From contig QMRV01000018.1 of assembly GCA_003649445.1 (NCBI GenBank), forward strand, positions 1-39,849: DNA of 39,849 bases. The letters are read 5' to 3'. A program made the translations under genes and the position numbers. Below the pieces are notes generated by a model. That model was not told the DNA's origin and made no database searches. It worked only from the letters and a program-made list of their open reading frames with translations. Source of the DNA: Thermoprotei archaeon (GTDB lineage Archaea > Thermoproteota > Thermoprotei > Thermofilales > B15-G2). Below are positions 32,850-39,849 of the stretch, one piece after another. Position 1 is the first letter of the stretch. Each line of letters opens with the position of its first letter.

Positions 32850-33410
32850 TTAAGTTACAAAAATAGTTAATGAGGCAAGTATTCCTACAATAGAGCCTGC
32901 GAGCACTTGTAGTGGAGTATGTGCTTTTACTTTTACTCTAGCCCAACCCAGTAGAGGCACTAATAGAGAGAAAATTAGTGCTTGAGGATAGCCTATTAGA
33001 GTAAAATAGGATATTGGTAGTGTTAGAGAAGCCATATGAATACTTATTTTCCATTTAAAAGACACTATGAATAGTATAAATGTTGATACAAAGGATACTA
33101 ATTCTAACCCTGCTACAACCATGTAGCCTTTCCACTTGAAGAAAACAGCCGCTGCTAAGTATGCGAGAAGACCTGGTATGAACAATGGTATACGGTCTTC
33201 GCGCTTCGAGACAAAAATATCTCCCTTTTTCAGCACCTTAGAGTATATTAGAGGAGGGGCAAATGGAGCTACTACGTGTAGAGCAAAGAGTACTAGAATT
33301 AGTGAAGGAGATAAAGCTTCTATTATACTGAGAAACACTACTTCAGCAATACTTATTACCGGAAAAGACACTACTGCTGAAACTATGTGTGCAGCCTTCT
33401 CGCTGAGCAC
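32850..33410 (-). CDS. PAP2-like membrane protein
   Basis: The 186-residue membrane protein has five to six transmembrane helices and traces of the type 2 phosphatidic acid phosphatase signature: a KREDRIPLF stretch (motif 1-like, near residue 70) and RVKVKAHTPLQVLAGSIVG near the C-terminus (motif 3-like, where the canonical H...D has Gln). The missing acidic residue and the absence of a clear motif 2 (PSGH) make catalysis uncertain. It may be a lipid phosphatase relative with changed or lost activity. Divergent from the ECF operon, about 90 nt apart. Confidence 0.65.
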   Translation of the reverse strand: MLSEKAAHIVSAVVSFPVISIAEVVFLSIIEALSPSLILVLFALHVVAPFAPPLIYSKVLKKGDIFVSKREDRIPLFIPGLLAYLAAAVFFKWKGYMVVAGLELVSFVSTFILFIVSFKWKISIHMASLTLPISYFTLIGYPQALIFSLLVPLLGWARVKVKAHTPLQVLAGSIVGILASLTIFVT

Positions 33411-33430
33411 GCAGTGGAAAAGCTTAAAGC

Positions 33431-33440
33431 AATATATACC
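33431..33440 (+). promoter_or_regulatory. TATA box for the ECF transporter operon
   Basis: AATATATACC predicts a start point near 33462, leaving a leader of about 38 nt before ATG 33500. The leader holds a 16-codon frame (ATG 33490 to TAA 33540) that overlaps the gene start. No TPP-riboswitch core (CUGAGA/ACCCUU) is visible in it. Confidence 0.45.
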
Positions 33441-33499
33441 TTACCACCTTTGCCGCGAAGAGCACAGAAGATATCTACCTGTTTCTACTATGTACATAG

Positions 33500-34924
33500 A
33501 TGTCCATAGAGCTAAATGTCAAAGAAGCAGGCTACATTAAAGGAAAACCCGTATTGGTTGACTTGGATTTGGAACTAGATGAAGGAGAACTCTTACTCAT
33601 AGCCGGGCCGACAGGCTCTGGTAAATCTACTTTCTTGCTTCTACTTACAGGTGTTTTAACAAATCTTCTCTATGGCTACGTTGAGGGAACGGTTAAACTC
33701 TTCGACATAAATCCACTAGACCCCCGCGAGTTTAGTCTTGTGCCAAAGTACGTAGGCATCGTTCTCCAGTCACATGAACTACAAATAGCTATGCAGACTC
33801 CGCTCGACGAAGTCCTTTTTGTTTTAGAAAACCTTAGGTACCCTAATCCGCTAGAAAGAGCCCAAACATATTTGTCTAGATACGGCTTGCTCAGCAAAGC
33901 TGAAGAAGATGTAGAGAATTTATCGGGAGGAGAAAAGAAGCGCTTGTGTTTAGCTTCATCTACTGTACATGAACCTAAACTTCTGATACTCGATGAGCCT
34001 ACAGCTAACCTCGATCCCTGGGGAGTAGCTGAGGTAATAAAGTATGTTCAAGAAATGAAAGACGAAGGTAAAACAATAATTATTACTGAACATAAGCCAG
34101 AGTACTTCGAGAGACTAGCAGACAAACTAGCTTTAATAAAAGACAAGACACTGAAGCTAGGAGAACAATATTTTAGAGAATACTATACCTCTTTAAACAT
34201 CAAGTCTTGTCCTAAAATATCAGACCACACTTCTGTTTGTGTAGAAAATCTTTACTTCAAGTACTGCAAGACATGCCCCTATGTAATAGGTGGAGCTACT
34301 TTCACTTTAAAAGCAGGCGAAATAGTCGCTGTTATAGGCCCTAATGGCTCAGGAAAAACTACTTTAGGTAAGCTTGTTTCAGGTCTACTTAAACCAACTT
34401 TAGGTGAAATAACTGTATATGGTGAAAAACCTTATCTTCTTCCGAGTAAAAGGCTTTTAAGAAAAGTTATTTATCTTCCTCAAGAGCCTGCCTACTTTTT
34501 CGTGAAATCCTCTATTGAGGGGGAACTCAAGTTGGCTTCAAAAATACTGGGTAGAAAATACCAAGACGTACTAAATGTACTTGACCCGTGGATTAAGTCT
34601 AGGCTTAAAGATTCTCCTTATGCACTCAGCTATGGTCAGAAAAAGTGGTTTTCGTACGTGCTTACATCTATTTATGAGTCGAAAGTAGTTGTCTTAGATG
34701 AACCTACCGCAGGCCTCGACCCTCTATTAGTGCGTAGGCTTTTTGAGTGGATGCTTTCTTTAAGAGAACAGGGACGAACACTGATAGTACTTACACACGA
34801 CGTTAGAGTAGTAAAGAATATTGCTGACAGAGTTTTTGTAATGGAGAAAGGAAAGCCTATAGAAGTGGATAAGGAAAGAGGTGTTGAGTACTTAAGGAAG
34901 CCTGTAGAAGAGGTGTTGACATGA
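33500..34924 (+). CDS. ECF transporter, fused double ATP-binding protein (YkoD-like)
   Basis: The 474-residue protein has two complete ABC domains in one chain. The first: Walker A GPTGSGKST (near residue 36), signature LSGGEKKRL, Walker B LLILDEPTANLD. The second: Walker A GPNGSGKTT (near 278), signature variant LSYGQKKWF, Walker B VVVLDEPTAGLD and switch His in VLTHD. Such fused ATPases (YkoD type) power energy-coupling-factor importers. It overlaps the T-component gene by 4 nt (ATGA) and is followed by an S component of YkoE type; the gene order YkoD-YkoC-YkoE fits a thiamine or hydroxymethylpyrimidine importer by family knowledge. Confidence 0.88.
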   Translation: MSIELNVKEAGYIKGKPVLVDLDLELDEGELLLIAGPTGSGKSTFLLLLTGVLTNLLYGYVEGTVKLFDINPLDPREFSLVPKYVGIVLQSHELQIAMQTPLDEVLFVLENLRYPNPLERAQTYLSRYGLLSKAEEDVENLSGGEKKRLCLASSTVHEPKLLILDEPTANLDPWGVAEVIKYVQEMKDEGKTIIITEHKPEYFERLADKLALIKDKTLKLGEQYFREYYTSLNIKSCPKISDHTSVCVENLYFKYCKTCPYVIGGATFTLKAGEIVAVIGPNGSGKTTLGKLVSGLLKPTLGEITVYGEKPYLLPSKRLLRKVIYLPQEPAYFFVKSSIEGELKLASKILGRKYQDVLNVLDPWIKSRLKDSPYALSYGQKKWFSYVLTSIYESKVVVLDEPTAGLDPLLVRRLFEWMLSLREQGRTLIVLTHDVRVVKNIADRVFVMEKGKPIEVDKERGVEYLRKPVEEVLT

Positions 34925-35640
34925 AAAAAAGTCCTTCGATACTATTTGTCTACGGACTATTCTTGACACTTATGGCTTTTTTGCTGAAAAATATAAGTGC
35001 TTTAGCTCTTCTAGCTCTTCTCAACTTTACTGTAGGTCTAGCTTTAGGCGGGAAGAGATTTAAAATGCTTTTAGTAGCCTTTATTATAAGCCTTATAGGT
35101 GTATTGACTAATGCTCTTGTTTTTGCGGGCGGCGAGCCGCTGTGGTCTTGGGGCTTTATTGTAGTGAGAAAAGGCGCTATTAGAGGATTTATCGAAGTTT
35201 CTTTGAAGCTAACACTTCTTTTAAGCGCTACACTGATCTTTTCATCACTTACTAATCCCAGAGAACTCTTAAAGTCTCTTGAATCAGAACTAGGTGTTCC
35301 TAAACAGCTTTCATTTATGGTTTCCCTATCTCTCAGACTTTTGAGAATATTTGAAAAAGATTTAGCTGAAATACAGCTTATTAGGCGTAGCAGAGGTCTT
35401 AGAGCAACCCCTATCACTTTATCGGACTGGGAGTCTTTGCTGACCCCTCTTCTCAGCATAGGGCTTGAGAGAGGACGGTGGATAGGTATTGCTGCAGAGC
35501 TAAGAGGGTTTTCTCTAAGAAAAGTAGAGAAAAAAGGCCTTAAGCTACAGTTAGGCGACGTAGTCCTGATAACCGCTATGCTGGCTCAAGCCGCTATAGC
35601 AGTCTTTTTGCAATTAAATCCTTTAATTCGTTGTCCGTGA
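34921..35640 (+). CDS. ECF transporter T component (EcfT/CbiQ family, YkoC-like)
   Basis: The 239-residue membrane protein has about five transmembrane helices and the two coupling-helix arginine motifs of EcfT proteins, RRSRGLRA near residue 158 and AELRGFSLR near 195, which bind the grooves of the two ATPase domains. ATG 34921 overlaps the double ATPase stop. It should be the scaffold shared by the S component encoded 35 nt downstream and perhaps by the other S component at 37315-38034, if that one belongs to a shared-module (group II) system. Confidence 0.88.
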   Translation: MKKSPSILFVYGLFLTLMAFLLKNISALALLALLNFTVGLALGGKRFKMLLVAFIISLIGVLTNALVFAGGEPLWSWGFIVVRKGAIRGFIEVSLKLTLLLSATLIFSSLTNPRELLKSLESELGVPKQLSFMVSLSLRLLRIFEKDLAEIQLIRRSRGLRATPITLSDWESLLTPLLSIGLERGRWIGIAAELRGFSLRKVEKKGLKLQLGDVVLITAMLAQAAIAVFLQLNPLIRCP

Positions 35641-35641
35641 G

Positions 35642-35651
35642 GCTTAAATAG
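35642..35651 (+). promoter_or_regulatory. TATA-like box for the S-component gene
   Basis: GCTTAAATAG is centred about 29 nt before ATG 35676, so the S component could be transcribed on its own as well as from the operon. Confidence 0.4.
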
Positions 35652-35675
35652 CTGCTTATATAACGGTGCACGAAT

Positions 35676-36203
35676 ATGAGCTACAGGTACACTACCGTAG
35701 ATTTAGCTATTTTAGCAGTAGTAGCTGCTGTCTTCGGCGCAGTCTTTACTTTTGCCTGGACACCCTACTACGCGGTTAAAGCTATTGGAGGAAAATTCGC
35801 GGCGGTGCTCTTGACTTACGGTATATGGTACATGGCTGCTCCGCTAGCAGCCACCTTGATTAGAAAACCTGGCGCAGCTCTCCTCGGAGAAACACTAGCG
35901 GGTCTTGTAGAGTCTCTTTTACCACAAGTAGGAGGCTTCTCATGCTTCATCTATGGTCTAGGCCAAGGAATATTCTCTGAAATAGCCTACGCGGTATTCG
36001 GGTACAAGAAGTACGGCCTGCTCCAAGCAGTTCTTGCTGGAGCTCTGCCAGCACTGCCTTCACTAGTGCTAGATATACTGCTCTGGAGCTCGGTGTATCC
36101 ACCACCAGTCTTCGCAGTACTCTTCGTTTTAGCAGCTGCTAGCGGCGCTATTTACGGCGCACTCTCTTACTTAATAGCGTCGAAAATTGCTGTAAGGAAA
36201 TAG
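35676..36203 (+). CDS. ECF transporter S component, YkoE-like
   Basis: The 175-residue protein has about five to six transmembrane helices and the YkoE-type pattern: an N-terminal TTVDLAILAVVAAVFGAVFT, WTPYYAVKAIGGKFA, the block GAALLGETLAGLVESLLPQ, and GLGQGIFSEIAYAVFGYKKY. YkoE proteins are substrate-binding subunits for thiamine or its hydroxymethylpyrimidine precursor. Its position directly after the T component supports one working importer. The specificity is inferred from family only. Confidence 0.82.
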   Translation: MSYRYTTVDLAILAVVAAVFGAVFTFAWTPYYAVKAIGGKFAAVLLTYGIWYMAAPLAATLIRKPGAALLGETLAGLVESLLPQVGGFSCFIYGLGQGIFSEIAYAVFGYKKYGLLQAVLAGALPALPSLVLDILLWSSVYPPPVFAVLFVLAAASGAIYGALSYLIASKIAVRK

Positions 36204-36208
36204 TTAAG

Positions 36209-37231
36209 TTAGAATTTTTCTAGAACTTCTCCTGTATCTACATCGACTATTTTTCTTTCAGATTCGGTTAAATGCAGTATGCTCGGAGGTACCTGATAGT
36301 ATCTGCATGTGAAAATACTCACGAGTTTTCCTCCAAACATTACTCTATAGCCTCGAGGAGGAAAGGCTAAGTGGGATCTAACTATCGTGGAGATAGAGTT
36401 TTTCTTCATAAAGTCTTCAACTACTTTTGAGCCAAACACGTATATTCCGTTACCTCTAAAGCTTAGAGAACACTCCTCTATGTTTTCGTCAGGATCATTC
36501 CACAGCATCTGGAAAGCAAGTGAACTTGAATCATAGTCTTCCGAAGGCTCTACTTTCTCTATTTCACTGATACTAGGTGTTCTCCAGCCGCTTTCTCCGA
36601 AAATAACTGGTATTCCTCCGTGAACCGCAAATATTTTTCTCGAATACCAGTCTTCTATTAAGCAGGCTATTGCAAGCGACTTGTACAGAGGAAGTATTTT
36701 AGTAGTATAGAAGACTCTCGCCTGTTTTACTCCCAGCCGCGAAGCCAAGTCTCTTAAAAACCCATAGTACTGATTCATTAACGGTGTCTCATGATTGCCT
36801 CTAAGCATGATTACTTTATTGGGAAGGATTTTACTCGCTAAAGTCGCTACACCTATAAGACATTCGAGCTGCTTCGGCCCCCTATCAACATAATCTCCTA
36901 AGAAAACTAAGAGAGGCTCCCTGCCCTCTTTAATTAATTTTTCTGCATATTCAACCACTTTAATTAAACTATCTAGGTCACCGTGTAGATCGCCAATAAA
37001 TATAACATCACTATATTTTCCTTTGATAGAAACTTTAATTAACGATACTCCTTTGAAAGATTGTGTTTGAAATATTTTTGATTTTAAAGGTTTAGCTAAA
37101 TCTTTTATTAAATTTAATAGATTTTGTGAACTATCAACTCTACTGAGAAATAGCTCTACTTCTTCTTCAACCTTCTTCTCGAAATCTTCGGCAATGCTTT
37201 GTGACACCAAGTACATTAAACTGAGAGACAT
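36209..37231 (-). CDS. PP1/PP2A-type serine/threonine protein phosphatase
   Basis: The 340-residue protein has the metallophosphoesterase/PPP signature in order: FIGDLHGDLDSL (G80-DLHG), FLGDYVDRGPKQLE (112-118), MLRGNHETPLMNQYYGF and AVHGGIPVIFGESG. These bind the two metal ions and phosphate of PPP-family phosphatases, which dephosphorylate Ser/Thr residues in the cytoplasm. An N-terminal helical extension of about 75 residues, and a C-terminal beta part with DVDTGEVLEKF, go beyond the core. It ends 5 nt after the convergent S-component gene. No kinase is nearby. Confidence 0.9.
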   Translation of the reverse strand: MSLSLMYLVSQSIAEDFEKKVEEEVELFLSRVDSSQNLLNLIKDLAKPLKSKIFQTQSFKGVSLIKVSIKGKYSDVIFIGDLHGDLDSLIKVVEYAEKLIKEGREPLLVFLGDYVDRGPKQLECLIGVATLASKILPNKVIMLRGNHETPLMNQYYGFLRDLASRLGVKQARVFYTTKILPLYKSLAIACLIEDWYSRKIFAVHGGIPVIFGESGWRTPSISEIEKVEPSEDYDSSSLAFQMLWNDPDENIEECSLSFRGNGIYVFGSKVVEDFMKKNSISTIVRSHLAFPPRGYRVMFGGKLVSIFTCRYYQVPPSILHLTESERKIVDVDTGEVLEKF

Positions 37232-37283
37232 TTATCTCTTTCATAGCTTATTGTTTAAACAGGTTAAATTTTATGTAGATAAA

Positions 37284-37291
37284 GCTTAAAC
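37284..37291 (+). promoter_or_regulatory. TATA box for the S-component/pantoate kinase unit
   Basis: GCTTAAAC is centred about 27 nt before ATG 37315, consistent with leaderless transcription of the two-gene unit. Confidence 0.45.
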
Positions 37292-37314
37292 CTCTTAGCC
37301 CGTACTTTGAGCAG

Positions 37315-38034
37315 ATGTATATGAAAAAATCTCTGTTCGTGGCGCTAACCTCTATGTGCGCTGCGCTCTACGCAGTCTTAGGCTATTTATCATACTTGGG
37401 ATTCTTTACACCAGTTATAGGTGTAGTTAGATTCTGGCCTGTAGTCTTCGTGCCAGCTGTTTTCGCTGTAGCATTTCATCCACTAGTAGGAGGAATTGGA
37501 GCTGCTATCGGAATATTCATTAGCGACATGGCTATTCACGGAAATGCGCTACTCAGTCTTACTGCTGGAGTTCCAGCAAACTTCCTCTGCTTCTATATTA
37601 TAGGGCGACTATGCCGCAGCGAAAAACCTCTTAATCACGCAGCTACAGTAGTCCCTAACTTAGCGATCCTAGGCTTATGTACTCTAGCGTACCAATACGG
37701 TTTAATTAACTACTTGGTCGTAGCTACTTATGCAGCCACAATAGTAGTATCGCTCGCCATAGCGCTCGTAATATCACTTAAAAACAAGAAGTGGAGAGCC
37801 TTCATGGCAGCTTCCTCTGTAGGACTTTTAGTAGGCTCTATTTGGATAGGCATAACTGTTTGGGCTTTCAGCCAAGTATTTATTCTGCCGGGAGGAGCAA
37901 GAAACCTAGCGCTACCAGCTATTGTAGCGTGGACACTCTGGGTATACTGCACTGAAATACCATTTCTCTACTTGCTAGCTCCTCCAGTTCTAGAAATATT
38001 AGAGAAAGCTGGACTAGTATTTCAAGGGGATTAA
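37315..38034 (+). CDS. ECF-type transporter S component, candidate pantoate/pantothenate carrier
   Basis: The 239-residue membrane protein has about six transmembrane helices with S-component style features: an N-terminal ALTSMCAALYAVLGYLSYLG, the GVVRFWPVVFVPAVFAVAF block and IGAAIGIFISDMAIHGN, where conserved Ala/Gly-rich helices contact the T component. It is distinct from the YkoE-like protein at 35676. The pantoate kinase gene starts 1 nt after its stop, so they are tightly coupled; this suggests import of pantoate, pantothenate or a related precursor for CoA synthesis, an inference from context. ATG 37321 is an alternative start. Confidence 0.7.
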   Translation: MYMKKSLFVALTSMCAALYAVLGYLSYLGFFTPVIGVVRFWPVVFVPAVFAVAFHPLVGGIGAAIGIFISDMAIHGNALLSLTAGVPANFLCFYIIGRLCRSEKPLNHAATVVPNLAILGLCTLAYQYGLINYLVVATYAATIVVSLAIALVISLKNKKWRAFMAASSVGLLVGSIWIGITVWAFSQVFILPGGARNLALPAIVAWTLWVYCTEIPFLYLLAPPVLEILEKAGLVFQGD

Positions 38035-38035
38035 C

Positions 38036-38968
38036 GTGAAGAGAGTAGAAGCCTACGCTCCCGCAGGTATATCAAGTTTTTTCGCTATATGCGATCGAGA
38101 CGAGAAAGGCGAAATAATTAGAGACCCTCTACGCATAGGTGCTATTGGAGGAGGCTTCAAAGTACTCCCGCCTATCAAAACCGTAGTTGAAGTAGAGGAA
38201 TCTAGCTCAACTGAAGTAGAGATATACATTAACGGCATGAAGGAAAAAGCCGACACTTCTCGAAGAGTAGCAGAGAAAGTGCTGTCTAGAACTGAAGGCT
38301 CTTATAAAATAAAAGTTTACCACGAAATACCTTTACCAATAGGCGCGGGCTTCGGAACAAGCGGCGCCGGAGCACTCTCGCTCGCCGTAGCTCTGGCTAA
38401 AGCCCTAGGCTTAAACCTAACTCTTCTCGAAGCAGCTCAAATAGCGCATATAGCTGAAGTAGAAGCTAAGACAGGTTTAGGTACTGTAGGCGGCCTTCTC
38501 TCTCCAACAGCCTGCGTTATTACTCGCAGGCCAGGAGCCCCAGGTATAGGTATTGTAGACGGAATTCCTATCGAGGAAAACATTTCAATAGTAGCCGTAT
38601 ACTTCGGACCAATATTAACTAAACACGTTTTGTCAGACCCCTCCGTTAGAGAAAAAGTCAACAGAATCGGCTGGAGCACACTACAAGCTATTCTAAGAGA
38701 CCCTTCACTAGAAAACTTTCTAGAAAAAAGCATGGAGTTCGCGAGAATAACAGGTTTCATTACACCTGAAGTGAGAAAAGTCATTAGAGCACTAATGGAC
38801 GAGAGAATCATAGGTTATGCTCAAAATATGCTAGGCAATGCTGTTCACATAGCTATTGAGTCAGACTACTATTATGACTTACTTCAAAACCTTAGAAAAA
38901 AGCTAGGCGAAGTAACTATAATTAAACTAGAGCCGACAACACTTACAGTAAGAGTCATAAGCCACTAA
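38036..38968 (+). CDS. Pantoate kinase (GHMP superfamily)
   Basis: The 310-residue protein is a GHMP-type kinase of the archaeal pantoate kinase group (COG1829-like): EAYAPAGISSFFAICDRDEK at the N-terminus, IGAIGGGFKV, and the ATP-binding loop PIGAGFGTSGAGALSLAVAL near residue 104. In archaea pantoate kinase followed by phosphopantothenate synthetase replaces the bacterial pantothenate synthetase/kinase route to CoA; the synthetase is not in this window. It starts at GTG 38036, 1 nt after the S component, and its stop overlaps the convergent V4R gene by 4 nt. Confidence 0.88.
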   Translation: MKRVEAYAPAGISSFFAICDRDEKGEIIRDPLRIGAIGGGFKVLPPIKTVVEVEESSSTEVEIYINGMKEKADTSRRVAEKVLSRTEGSYKIKVYHEIPLPIGAGFGTSGAGALSLAVALAKALGLNLTLLEAAQIAHIAEVEAKTGLGTVGGLLSPTACVITRRPGAPGIGIVDGIPIEENISIVAVYFGPILTKHVLSDPSVREKVNRIGWSTLQAILRDPSLENFLEKSMEFARITGFITPEVRKVIRALMDERIIGYAQNMLGNAVHIAIESDYYYDLLQNLRKKLGEVTIIKLEPTTLTVRVISH

Positions 38969-39690
38969 ACCTTCTTAACCTTAAAAACACACTTACTGTC
39001 GCCCTTAGCAATACACTTTTCTTCAACAACCTCTACTTTACCTCCCCACAGTTCACTAAAAATTCCTGAAAGAATTCCTCGAAATAGGTGACTGTTAGGC
39101 TCATCTGATACAGCGCCAATACACTCAAAAAGATCCTTAGCCTCAATAACAGACTCCTTCTCCTCTACATACTTACTTACATAGAATTCGCCGAAACCCA
39201 TACCTTGATAGCACAAAAGCAGGTATTTAAGCAAATTATATTTAGAAAAGAAAAGAGAAATTTTCTTAGCATAATTTTTACCCATATTTAATCCCAAATG
39301 ATAAAGTAATGCATAACCAGGCTCGCCCATATTTCTAATAGACTCAAGAATACTATGAAGATCTTCTAGCGGAAAAGCTATAATACGAGCCTCACCATGA
39401 GTAAACTCCCTCTCAATAATAACAAATCTACTAGCATAACCTAAAGTTCTAACCTTCTTTTCAAGTTCATTACTACTAATACTAGACTCACTTAAGTCAA
39501 GAAATATTACTCCATTTACATAAGGGTACCCTGGATGACCTTGAACCACACAACTCAATACATCTATTTTCTCAGAATAAAACAGCTTAAGAGAATCTAT
39601 TATCTGACTCACATCACTTCCTAGCTCAAAGCTCATAACACATATCCTTCGCTCAGGAAAATACCTCTTCTTGAGCCCCCCTGACTTCAT
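38965..39690 (-). CDS. V4R-domain protein with an N-terminal ACT-like domain
   Basis: The 241-residue protein has a C-terminal V4R (4-vinyl reductase) domain: GMGFGEFYVSKYVEEKE, a DLFECIGA motif, NSHLFRGILSGIFSELWGGK and the final EEKCIAKGDSKCVFKVK with the usual paired cysteines. The first 90 residues, beginning after ERRICVMSFELG, look like an ACT or similar small-molecule regulatory domain. V4R proteins bind small hydrophobic ligands and often act as transcriptional regulators or sensors. No DNA-binding domain is visible. Promoter AATATTTAAAAC lies at 39715-39726 on the opposite side. Confidence 0.75.
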   Translation of the reverse strand: MKSGGLKKRYFPERRICVMSFELGSDVSQIIDSLKLFYSEKIDVLSCVVQGHPGYPYVNGVIFLDLSESSISSNELEKKVRTLGYASRFVIIEREFTHGEARIIAFPLEDLHSILESIRNMGEPGYALLYHLGLNMGKNYAKKISLFFSKYNLLKYLLLCYQGMGFGEFYVSKYVEEKESVIEAKDLFECIGAVSDEPNSHLFRGILSGIFSELWGGKVEVVEEKCIAKGDSKCVFKVKKV

Positions 39691-39714
39691 ACCATGAAAA
39701 TGACTGAATTCAAT

Positions 39715-39726
39715 AATATTTAAAAC
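39715..39726 (-). promoter_or_regulatory. TATA box for the V4R gene
   Basis: On the minus strand GTTTTAAATATT is centred about 30 nt before ATG 39690. Confidence 0.5.
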
Positions 39727-39819
39727 TACCTCTGAGTAATCAAATATATAAATATCAATATATTAGCATAACTGCAAAGTATTAGCAAAAGAAATAAATA
39801 TTCAATTATTAAAAGCCAA

Positions 39820-39832
39820 GCATATATTTAAA
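39820..39832 (+). promoter_or_regulatory. Promoter-like element for a gene beyond the window
   Basis: GCATATATTTAAA ends 17 nt from the window edge. Standard spacing would put a start point near 39850, outside the window. The ATG at 39833 is too close to the element to be a leaderless start. Confidence 0.3.
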
Positions 39833-39849
39833 ATGCCTAAATTTACTAA

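Noticed and set aside
33462..33499. Possible thiamine riboswitch in the leader of the ECF operon
   Set aside because: The leader is about 38 nt, too short, and the conserved TPP core motifs are absent.
1..39849. tRNA, rRNA, CRISPR array or insertion sequence
   Set aside because: No GGTTCRANNCC-type B box with matching A box, no regularly spaced direct repeats and no transposase-like protein seen by eye on either strand.

Overview
The window looks like a chromosome segment of a hyperthermophilic archaeon, most likely Thermoproteota (crenarchaeal). The reasons are a TATA-like box about 26-30 nt upstream of many start codons with no room for a leader, frequent GTG/TTG starts, AGA/AGG arginine usage, and a set of typically archaeal genes: pantoate kinase, Thg1-type tRNA guanylyltransferase, UPF0292 TOPRIM protein, AmrS radical SAM enzyme, PP1-type phosphatase, DHH phosphoesterase and V4R protein. 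No rRNA, tRNA, CRISPR array or insertion sequence was recognised. The assignment to a phylum is an inference.

Layout. 1-8850: end of an ABC exporter ATPase and its frameshifted permease, a large alkaline-phosphatase-superfamily phosphodiesterase, a TumE-type toxin with a coiled-coil partner, a zinc-ribbon membrane protein, a wrecked TIM-barrel-like gene, a URO-D-family protein, and a complete ABC exporter (ATPase plus two permeases). 8912-9634: two relics of a sugar-use locus, the C-terminus of a glycosidase-like protein and the tail of a MalK-type ATPase. 9621-12764: a nucleotidyltransferase/small-protein pair, a TOPRIM protein and a zinc-ribbon/PAPS-reductase/ferredoxin fusion. 13022-20191: MATE exporter, Gfo/Idh/MocA oxidoreductase, Thg1, nucleoside hydrolase, AmrS, a thioredoxin-reductase-like flavoprotein and a LOG-family protein. 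20416-23099: a membrane protein broken by one TAG, a roadblock-like protein and an unknown, then a ribbon-helix-helix gene, a striking GC-rich hairpin and a DUF3800 protein. 23091-25883: DHH phosphoesterase, PfkB kinase, acylphosphatase, DUF488. 26115-32745: amino-acid permease with two in-frame TGA codons, a second phosphodiesterase, a broken GxGYxYxP gene, a broken beta-propeller gene and an intact propeller-like gene. 32850-39690: PAP2-like membrane protein, a YkoD/YkoC/YkoE-like ECF importer, a PP1-type phosphatase, a second ECF substrate-binding component beside pantoate kinase, and a V4R protein.

How the genes work together. The clearest working modules are the ECF importer (33500-36203, probably for thiamine or a precursor by family) and the pair at 37315-38968, where an orphan S component next to pantoate kinase suggests uptake feeding CoA synthesis. 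The other strong theme is decay. At least eight loci are interrupted, most of them transporters or carbohydrate-active genes, while the housekeeping genes between them are intact. The lesions are of different kinds: single in-frame stops in otherwise clean frames, one-base changes in runs of five or six A/T, a contracted AG repeat, and large deletions. Whether all are real, or some are sequencing errors or decoded by suppression or slippage, cannot be decided from the sequence alone.
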